The notes under the pieces: model-generated
Database searches by the model: none
Told to the model about the DNA's origin: nothing
What the model saw: only the letters and a program-made list of their open reading frames with translations
From: Chloroflexota bacterium
GTDB lineage: Bacteria > Chloroflexota > Anaerolineae > Anaerolineales > Villigracilaceae
Length of the DNA: 5,526 nucleotides
Assembly: GCA_021823555.1 (NCBI GenBank)
Contig: JAKANW010000254.1
Span: 1 to 5,526 of the forward strand
Reading direction: 5' to 3'
Made by a program: the position numbers and the translations under genes
Part shown: piece after piece, positions 1 to 5,526 of the stretch
How positions within the stretch are numbered: position 1 is the stretch's first letter
Layout of the letters: each line of letters opens with the position of its first letter

Positions 1-12
1 AAGAATTCTTTG

Positions 13-18
13 AAGGAG
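13..18 (+). promoter_or_regulatory. Shine-Dalgarno site of the trpB2-type gene
   Basis: AAGGAG, extended to AAGGAGAT, lies 6 bases before the ATG at 25. This is close to the consensus and settles the start against the upstream in-frame TTG at 10. Only 24 bases precede the start codon in this window, so no promoter can be assessed. Confidence 0.85.
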
Positions 19-24
19 ATTCCC

Positions 25-1398
25 ATGTCTGACCAAACCCGTTTCAACCTTAACGAAACCGACCTGCCAAAGTTCTGGTACAACATCAATGCAGACAGCC
101 CGGTCCCGCCGACCCCGGTGCTGCATCCTGGTACCCTGGAGCCGGTCACCCCCGACTTTTTGTCCGTGCTCTTCCCGATGGAATTGATCCTGCAAGAGAT
201 CTCGACCGAACGTTATATCGAGATCCCGGAGGAAGTGCGTGAGATCTATAAGCTATATCGTCCCACCCCGCTCCTGCGCGCCCGTCGCCTGGAAAAAGCG
301 CTCGGCACTCCCGCACACATTTACTACAAGTACGAGGGTGTTTCCCCGGCCGGAAGCCACAAGCCAAACACTGCCATCCCGCAGGCGTTCTACAACAAAG
401 CGGCTGGCACCAAAGCCCTCACCACTGAGACCGGCGCCGGTCAGTGGGGTTCGGCGCTCGCATTGGCCTGTAACATGTTCGGGCTGGACCTGGAAGTGTA
501 TATGGTCAAAGTCTCATACCAGCAGAAACCCTACCGCCGCAACTTGATGGAAACCTACGGAGCACAGGTCTTTGCCAGTCCCACCGACCGCACCAACTAT
601 GGCCGCTCCGTGCTGGCCGAAAACGCGAACAACCCCGGTTCCCTTGGGATCGCGATCTCAGAGGCTGTGGAAGTCGCGGCGACATCCGGTGGCGCGAAGA
701 AGTACAGTCTCGGCTCGGTCTTGAACCACGTGTTGATGCACCAAACTGTGATTGGCGAGGAAGCGCTCAAGCAGATGGACCTGGCGGGTGAATATCCCGA
801 TGTGGTCATCGGCTGCGTAGGCGGTGGATCAAACTTCGCGGGCATTGCCTATCCCTTCCTGCGCGAGAACTTGAAGAATGGCAAGCGTACCCGCCTGATG
901 GCTGTCGAGCCGACGGCCACTCCCTCTTTGACCAAAGGAGTGTATACCTTTGATTATGGTGATACTGCAAAGATGGCGCCTGTGGTCAAGATGTACACGC
1001 TCGGCCACGACTTTGTCCCGCCCTCCATCCACGCGGGCGGATTGCGCTATCACGGCATGGCGCCCAGCATCTGCGCGCTGTATGACGCGGGTTATATCGA
1101 AGCAGTGGCAGTCAGGCAAATTGCCACGTTCGAAGCCGCGGTACAGTTCGCGCGTGCGGAGGGGATTGTCCCTGCACCCGAGTCGGCGCACGCCATCCGC
1201 GTTGCGATTGACGAGGCGCTGGAGGCGAAGGACAAGGGCGAGAAGCGTGTGATCCTGTTCAACCTGTCGGGTCACGGCAACTTCGACATGTCCGCCTATG
1301 AGGCTTACTTGAGTGGAAAACTCGAAGACTTTGATTATCCGGCTGAGGCTGTTACCGCTGCCATGGAAAAATTGCCAAAGGTAGAGACTCCTGCCTGA
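25..1398 (+). CDS. trpB: TrpB2-type tryptophan synthase beta chain (TrpB-like PLP enzyme)
   Basis: A complete 457-residue cytoplasmic PLP enzyme. Tryptophan synthase beta condenses indole with L-serine to give L-tryptophan. The segment [13 protein letters not shown] carries the lysine that should bind PLP (K113). It is followed by the ETGAGQWG loop, whose glutamate E135 corresponds to the catalytic glutamate of TrpB. The glycine-rich phosphate-binding loop GGGSN is at 266-270, HAGGLRYHG starts at H336, and the C-terminal NLSGHGNFD is at 413-421. The W in GAGQWG, the long N-terminal extension ([11 protein letters not shown]) and the length above 450 residues fit the TrpB2 subfamily; classical TrpB1 is about 400 residues with GAGQHG. 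I chose ATG at 25 because an AAGGAG site lies 6 bases upstream; the in-frame TTG at 10 would sit upstream of that site. No trpA is adjacent, and TrpB2 proteins often lack a TrpA partner and may act alone in indole salvage. The family assignment is secure; the physiological role is inferred. Confidence 0.95.
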   Translation: MSDQTRFNLNETDLPKFWYNINADSPVPPTPVLHPGTLEPVTPDFLSVLFPMELILQEISTERYIEIPEEVREIYKLYRPTPLLRARRLEKALGTPAHIYYKYEGVSPAGSHKPNTAIPQAFYNKAAGTKALTTETGAGQWGSALALACNMFGLDLEVYMVKVSYQQKPYRRNLMETYGAQVFASPTDRTNYGRSVLAENANNPGSLGIAISEAVEVAATSGGAKKYSLGSVLNHVLMHQTVIGEEALKQMDLAGEYPDVVIGCVGGGSNFAGIAYPFLRENLKNGKRTRLMAVEPTATPSLTKGVYTFDYGDTAKMAPVVKMYTLGHDFVPPSIHAGGLRYHGMAPSICALYDAGYIEAVAVRQIATFEAAVQFARAEGIVPAPESAHAIRVAIDEALEAKDKGEKRVILFNLSGHGNFDMSAYEAYLSGKLEDFDYPAEAVTAAMEKLPKVETPA

Positions 1399-1407
1399 AA
1401 AATCTGA

Positions 1408-1434
1408 ATCCAAAAGTTTGTAAAACTTTTGGAT
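1408..1434. terminator. Perfect 12-bp AT-rich inverted repeat after trpB
   Basis: Arms 1408-1419 and 1423-1434 are exactly complementary around a 3-base loop (GTA), starting 9 bases after the trpB stop. The stem is A/T-rich with a few G-C pairs. No T-run follows it on the plus strand. On the minus strand the stem is followed by a short T-run, because AAAAA lies at about 1398-1402. It may help end the trpB transcript or protect its 3' end. As a classical Rho-independent terminator it is weaker than the next hairpin. Confidence 0.55.
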
Positions 1435-1450
1435 GCTTGACTTCTTCATC

Positions 1451-1483
1451 AAAAAAATCCGGCTCTTTGGGCCGGATTTTGAT
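1451..1483. terminator. Bidirectional intrinsic terminator between convergent genes
   Basis: The arms AAAATCCGGC (1454-1463) and GCCGGATTTT (1471-1480) are perfectly complementary around a 7-base loop. For the minus-strand operon, whose last stop codon is 8 bases away at 1491-1493, the stem is followed by seven T residues (complement of 1451-1457), a textbook intrinsic terminator. On the plus strand the run is only TTTT followed by GATT, so termination of trpB is plausible but weaker. The location between two converging genes supports shared use. Confidence 0.85.
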
Positions 1484-1490
1484 TCGCAGG

Positions 1491-2642
1491 TTATTCTTCG
1501 CCAAATACAATGACAACCATGTGCTGGTTCAAAAAGTGCGGCGGAGTTTCCTTGCCTGGAATCACCTGGCCAAGGGTATACCCGCCAGCTACAGGAACCT
1601 GCGGCCCGAGGATATCCTGCACTGCGGTGATCTCAGCGCCGGGATTGGCCTTGAGCAACATCTGCCAGGCCACATCCACCAGTATGAGTGCAAAAGCCGG
1701 CTTCGCATCACCGAGTCCGAGCAAGGCTTGTTGGGTCGCCCGTTGGGCGGCTTTCTCGCAGGAGGCGCGGCTGCCAACCAGGAGATACGTGTCAATGCCA
1801 TCCCGTACCGCAGCGTTCATGCGGAAACTGCCATCTGCTTCGACGCGGATCGGTGAACGGACGATCAAACGGTCTCCCTGTTCTACACCGAGTGGATATA
1901 AGCGCGCCAGATGGCTAAGAGGCGGGAAGGCCCAGTCACGAGCCGGGTATCCAAATAACTGTGCGAACGTTTCCGAAGCCGGCCGGCCATCCAACGTGCG
2001 CAGCCAGAAACCGCGCGAGCGCGTAACCCGGAACTGGCTGCCGATTGGATCCCAACCGTGGTCGTAGCCGATGCCCAGCCGGATATTTCCGCGCAACAAG
2101 GCAGCGGCTAATGCGCCAGAGCCGGTCTGGATGCCGGCAATCTGATAGGTATTACCGGTGTGCAGGTCTCCGCTGGAGAGTGCACCTGCCATTTGAATGG
2201 AATCGGCTGGAAAAGCATTGCATAACTGTTCGGCATCGCCGTTGAAACCATCTGCAAAGAAGAGCATGGATTGGGATTCGGTGTGGGCGGCGGTTACCTG
2301 CATTAAATGGGAAGCAGTTTCTCGTCCGGATTGAGCGTAGCCGGGCATCCAATGGGTCTCGGCCTGGAAGTCACCGCTCAACAATGCGACCACCACCGAA
2401 TGGGAGTGCAATCCCTCCGAAGTTAAACCAGCCGGGGAACTAAAACCAATAGTGGGAATATCACCAAGCAAACTTGAAATGCCGCTGGCGACTTCACGCG
2501 CCTGATATTGATGGGATGCAATAATAATTCCCAAAGTGGGCGCCGCCGCGCCGAGGTGATTGAGCGCCTGGTGCGCGGCCTGCAGGCCCGCTTCACGCCC
2601 ATCCAACTCCTGTGCATGTCCGACTGCTACGAGAAGACTCAT
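1491..2642 (-). CDS. FIST N- and C-terminal domain signal transduction protein
   Basis: A complete 383-residue protein with no signal peptide or membrane segment, so probably cytoplasmic. Residues about 34-205 fit FIST_N, with the strand LGIIIAS, the turn IGFSSPAGLTSEG at 65-77 and the hydrophobic HSVVVALLSG. Residues about 225-375 fit FIST_C, with PLGVEQGD at 250-257 and the terminal VAGGYTLGQV at 351-360. FIST domains are proposed ligand-sensing modules in bacterial signalling; some free-standing members (NosP) bind haem and NO and control a neighbouring kinase. The ATG at 2642 is preferred over a longer in-frame start near 2714. It has GAAGGA 8 bases upstream, and the extra 24 residues (MVRECVPEWHH...) would be read out of frame inside the kinase ATPase domain. 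The gene starts 5 bases after the kinase stop, so the two form one operon. Its ligand is unknown. FIST membership is secure by pattern; a NosP-like role is a guess. Confidence 0.9.
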   Translation of the reverse strand: MSLLVAVGHAQELDGREAGLQAAHQALNHLGAAAPTLGIIIASHQYQAREVASGISSLLGDIPTIGFSSPAGLTSEGLHSHSVVVALLSGDFQAETHWMPGYAQSGRETASHLMQVTAAHTESQSMLFFADGFNGDAEQLCNAFPADSIQMAGALSSGDLHTGNTYQIAGIQTGSGALAAALLRGNIRLGIGYDHGWDPIGSQFRVTRSRGFWLRTLDGRPASETFAQLFGYPARDWAFPPLSHLARLYPLGVEQGDRLIVRSPIRVEADGSFRMNAAVRDGIDTYLLVGSRASCEKAAQRATQQALLGLGDAKPAFALILVDVAWQMLLKANPGAEITAVQDILGPQVPVAGGYTLGQVIPGKETPPHFLNQHMVVIVFGEE

Positions 2643-2647
2643 GATCG

Positions 2648-5526
2648 TTATCCTTCCGCGACGGGGACAGTGAAATGGAAGGTGGTGCCATTCCGGTACA
2701 CACTCTCGAACCAAATACGTCCACCCTGCATTTCCACCAGGCTTTTGGTAATGTTAAGCCCCAATCCTGTGCCGGGCGCTTCGCGGGCTTTCGAATCATC
2801 GGAGCGGAAGAATTTTTGGAAGATCTTGGCCTGGTCCTCAGGGCTGATGCCAATACCGTTATCCCGTACCCATAGGTGAACCACGCGTGCTGCTCCCGCG
2901 GAATCCCATTGGTTGGGAGCAGCTTCGGCGCCGACTGTGATCACGCCACCCTCGGGCGTATATTTGTAGGCATTGCTCACCAGGTTGACCAGCACTTGGG
3001 CGACGCGCGTCCGGTCGGCCCACACAGCCGGGAGTTGGGCAGGCACCTCAACGTCAATGGTCTGTTTTTTATCTTCGAACTGGCGTTTGGTCGAGCGCAG
3101 GGTTTCATCCACCACGTCGGCTACGCTCACAGCTTTGTAATCCAGGCGCAGGCGTCCGGCTTCGATCTTGGAATTGTCGTTCAGGTCAGACACCAGGGTG
3201 GACATGCGTTCAACGTTCGAGCGGATCGTGTTCAGGAAGTTAGACTGCATATCGGTGATCTGGCCGACCGCCCCGGCCGCCAGCAATTCTGTATACCCCT
3301 TAATGGAAGTCATCGGGTTCTTTAGCTCGTGCGCCACGAAGGAGACAAATTCGCTCTTGGCCAGGTTGGCGCGCTCCACTTCGCTGTACAGTTGAGCGTT
3401 CGAGATGGCGATGGCCGCGTGGTCACTGAGACGGTTGAGGAAGGCCATATCCTCCTGCGAGTCGCTGCTTGTTTCCAACAGAAGCAACCCGATCACCTGC
3501 GCCTCGCGGCGGATTGGGATGGCGATCTGGGTATGGGCAATCCCCAGCAAGCCTCCCACGCCGGCTTCACGCGCCAGGGACACGCGCTGCGGCTGTCCGC
3601 TTGCGATGGCGCTATTGATTACCGGAATCTCAAGATGCACAATTTGTTCGGTCTGGGCTGCTGAACGTTCCTCGTACCCCTGCTCGGCCATGATGCTGAG
3701 CTGGTTATCTTCGAGCATGCCGATCAACCCGGCTTCGGCATGGGACTGACGCATGGCCCATTCCAATGTGATGCGCATGGCGCGATCCATTTCCAGGCTG
3801 GCATTCAGTTCGCGGTCAATACGCTGCATGACCGAAAGTTCTTCCACACGGGCGCTCAATTCCTGGTCTGTCAGGGTATACAGGCGGGCATTCTCGATGG
3901 CAACCGCGGCCTGGCCGACGAACGCGGTCAGCAGGGTCTGATCATCGCCCACGAACGGCAGGCCGTCGCGTCGGTTGATTACTTCGACCACGCCGATCAC
4001 GTGATCCTTTACCTGTAGTGGCACTGCCAGGAGGGAACGGCTTATAAAACCCGTTTGCTGGTCGGCGGCCACGAAGTGACCCGGGGAACGCTGGGCATCA
4101 TTTTCAATGATGGGAGCGCGCGTCTGCACAGCCCGCCCAACGATCCCTTCATCCGCAGGCATGCGCTGGCCCACCAGGTTGGCGGCCACCGGGCCGACGG
4201 TCACTTTGAAGACCAGTTCGTCAGTCTGTTCATCCACGAGCAACAGGCTGCCTGCCTCGCAGTTTAGAATGGATACGGCGCTTTCGAGCAGGTTTTGCAG
4301 CAGGGGATCGAGTTCCAGCGTACTGGTCAATTGGCGCGTAATTTCATTCAAAGTGGAAAGCTGGAGGGTGCGTTTCTGAGAATCCTGCAATAAGCGGGCC
4401 TTCACAATGGCGCCAGCAGTCTGGTCCGCAATGGCTTGCAGAAGGCTCAACTGGGTGCGGGTATAAGATACGGTGCTTTCCTGGCTGCCCACGCTCAGAG
4501 CGCCGATTGTATCGGCTCCTGCATTAAGCGGGACGCCCATCCAGGCAAAAATTTCCTCCGTGGAGGGTGTCATGCCGCGTTCCTGGCATTCACGGGTATA
4601 TTCCTGGGTCAGGATCGGGCGGCCTTTGCGAATGATCTCAGGCGCCAGCCCAATACCGGTTGGGAGAGGCAGGTTTTCGCGATCCTGGAGGCGATCGCCA
4701 TTTTCCAGGCAGAAACCGTAATAGTAGTAATTGTTATCCTTGTTATACAAGGTAATGTGAAAATATGAGGTGGGGATGATCTGTGAGGTCTGGGCATAGA
4801 TCAGCTCGAGCACATCATCGAAGGTTAACGTGACGTTCACACCCTGTGAGACGCGTGCCAGCGCGTTCATTTCCTGGACACGCCGTTCAAGGTCGGCTAC
4901 CGTCTGCACCCGTTCGATCCCGACCGAGGCCTGATCGCTGAGATTCTCGAGGAAGGTCACATCCTGGGGTGTGTACGGTTGACCCGAGCGACGCGGCCCA
5001 AGCGCCAGCCAGCCGGTGGGGATCTTCTCACCTGGCAGGGCCAAAAACAACCGGGCCCCGAGCAATGCCAAACGGGACTGTTCTGACTCCAGGGCGGGAG
5101 GAAGCGAAGAACCATCCAGGTATAAGGGCAAGTGTTCCCTGGCAAAATAGCGCGCCAGTGGACTATTGACCCCGAAACGGATGTCGCTAGTGGGGCGATT
5201 GTCGCTGCCAGACAAAGCCAGGAATTGATCGTTGATCGGGTCGTACGTGAAAATATGGATCTGCTCCGGCGTCAAAGTGGATGTGACCTGTTCCCTCAGG
5301 ATGCGGGCAATGGCCGTCAGATCCAAGGCGGTAGTCATTTCATGGCTGAATTTTTGGATGCGCTCGGCATAAGCCCGCTGGCCCCTAAAGAAAGTGGTAT
5401 CAACAAATTCCTGCAATCTGGAACGGATCGGCTCGAGGGTGAGCGCCAGCACGAATACGAAAAGACCGACCCACAGATTATTTGCCGCAACGGAGCTGGT
5501 AAAGATCAGGCTGATGCCGCTGACAG
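2648..5526 (-). CDS. Membrane-anchored multi-GAF sensor histidine kinase (5' partial)
   Basis: The reading frame stays open to the window edge, so the N-terminus is missing; 958 residues are visible, numbered here from the codon at 5524. Residues 1-33 are hydrophobic (NNLWVGLFVFVLALTLEP) and look like the last helix of a membrane region, followed by a basic linker with RLQEFVDTTFFRGQR. Next come four GAF or GAF-like units at about 64-203, 220-378, 390-550 and 562-715. They are joined by helical linkers such as IENARLYTL and ISNAQLYSEVERA, which probably carry the signal. HisKA follows with FVAHELKNPMTSIKGY, phosphoacceptor H732. HATPase_c has the N box LVNLVSNAYKY (N851), G1 DNGIGI (D888), F box FQKFFRSDD and G2 GTGLGL (918-923), so the kinase looks active. 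It ends at VAEG with no receiver domain, so it needs a separate response regulator, and none is in the window. A GTG at 5450-5452 is only an internal codon in this hydrophobic stretch. Ligands of the GAF domains cannot be told from sequence. It is co-directional with the downstream FIST gene. Confidence 0.93.
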   Translation of the reverse strand, partial: VSGISLIFTSSVAANNLWVGLFVFVLALTLEPIRSRLQEFVDTTFFRGQRAYAERIQKFSHEMTTALDLTAIARILREQVTSTLTPEQIHIFTYDPINDQFLALSGSDNRPTSDIRFGVNSPLARYFAREHLPLYLDGSSLPPALESEQSRLALLGARLFLALPGEKIPTGWLALGPRRSGQPYTPQDVTFLENLSDQASVGIERVQTVADLERRVQEMNALARVSQGVNVTLTFDDVLELIYAQTSQIIPTSYFHITLYNKDNNYYYYGFCLENGDRLQDRENLPLPTGIGLAPEIIRKGRPILTQEYTRECQERGMTPSTEEIFAWMGVPLNAGADTIGALSVGSQESTVSYTRTQLSLLQAIADQTAGAIVKARLLQDSQKRTLQLSTLNEITRQLTSTLELDPLLQNLLESAVSILNCEAGSLLLVDEQTDELVFKVTVGPVAANLVGQRMPADEGIVGRAVQTRAPIIENDAQRSPGHFVAADQQTGFISRSLLAVPLQVKDHVIGVVEVINRRDGLPFVGDDQTLLTAFVGQAAVAIENARLYTLTDQELSARVEELSVMQRIDRELNASLEMDRAMRITLEWAMRQSHAEAGLIGMLEDNQLSIMAEQGYEERSAAQTEQIVHLEIPVINSAIASGQPQRVSLAREAGVGGLLGIAHTQIAIPIRREAQVIGLLLLETSSDSQEDMAFLNRLSDHAAIAISNAQLYSEVERANLAKSEFVSFVAHELKNPMTSIKGYTELLAAGAVGQITDMQSNFLNTIRSNVERMSTLVSDLNDNSKIEAGRLRLDYKAVSVADVVDETLRSTKRQFEDKKQTIDVEVPAQLPAVWADRTRVAQVLVNLVSNAYKYTPEGGVITVGAEAAPNQWDSAGAARVVHLWVRDNGIGISPEDQAKIFQKFFRSDDSKAREAPGTGLGLNITKSLVEMQGGRIWFESVYRNGTTFHFTVPVAEG
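2651..2656 (-). promoter_or_regulatory. Shine-Dalgarno site of the FIST gene, inside the kinase 3' end
   Basis: On the minus strand GAAGGA is formed by the last two sense codons of the kinase (Glu-Gly) just before its TAA (2648-2650). It lies 8 bases before the FIST ATG. A ribosome finishing the kinase would sit on this site, so translational coupling is likely. This site decides the FIST start. Confidence 0.75.

Noticed and set aside
1437..1442. TTGACT, similar to a -35 promoter box
   Set aside because: It lies between two hairpins in a convergent gap, with no matching -10 box at the right spacing and no downstream plus-strand gene.
829..1452. A 207-codon open frame on the minus strand opposite trpB
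   Set aside because: It lies antisense to conserved TrpB coding sequence and runs through the intergenic hairpins. Its product resembles no family I recognise, so it is a shadow of the GC-rich codon pattern.
1510..2067. A 185-codon open frame on the plus strand opposite the FIST gene
   Set aside because: It is antisense to the well-supported FIST_C domain, has no clear ribosome binding site, and its product is rich in Arg, Ser and Pro, as is typical of shadow frames.
2643..2714. N-terminal extension of the FIST protein by 24 residues
   Set aside because: It overlaps the end of the kinase in another frame, the added residues do not fit a FIST start, and the ATG at 2642 has a well-spaced Shine-Dalgarno site.
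2876..3325. A 149-codon open frame on the plus strand opposite the kinase
   Set aside because: It is antisense to the HisKA and HATPase_c region, whose motifs are intact; other plus-strand frames over 2500-5170 are rejected for the same reason.
5450..5452. GTG as the start codon of the histidine kinase
   Set aside because: The frame is open and hydrophobic upstream to the window edge, and this codon falls in the middle of a probable transmembrane helix.

Overview
This 5.5 kb window is ordinary, densely packed bacterial DNA. It holds three protein-coding genes in two convergent transcription units. The moderate-to-high GC content, the TrpB2-type tryptophan synthase, and a membrane-anchored kinase with several GAF domains next to a FIST protein would suit a Chloroflexota bacterium, perhaps of the Anaerolineae. 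That placement comes from the general character of the proteins and no marker gene confirms it.

Plus strand, 25-1398: a complete TrpB2-type tryptophan synthase beta-like gene with a strong ribosome binding site just upstream. No trpA or other trp gene is visible. Positions 1399-1490 form a short convergent intergenic region with two perfect-stem hairpins. The second is a good intrinsic terminator, especially for the minus strand.

Minus strand, 5526 to 1491: a two-gene operon. The upstream gene runs off the right edge of the window, so its 5' end is missing. It encodes a hybrid-free sensor histidine kinase with the end of an N-terminal membrane region, four consecutive GAF or GAF-like domains, a HisKA phosphoacceptor domain and a HATPase_c domain. 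Five bases after its stop codon starts a complete FIST-domain protein (FIST_N plus FIST_C), whose Shine-Dalgarno sequence lies inside the last kinase codons.

The kinase and the FIST protein are very likely co-transcribed and translationally coupled, so they probably act in one signalling pathway. The arrangement resembles known pairs in which a free-standing FIST protein (such as the haem-binding NO sensor NosP) is encoded beside the histidine kinase it controls. No response regulator is visible in the window. No tRNA, rRNA, CRISPR array, insertion sequence or phage gene was seen.
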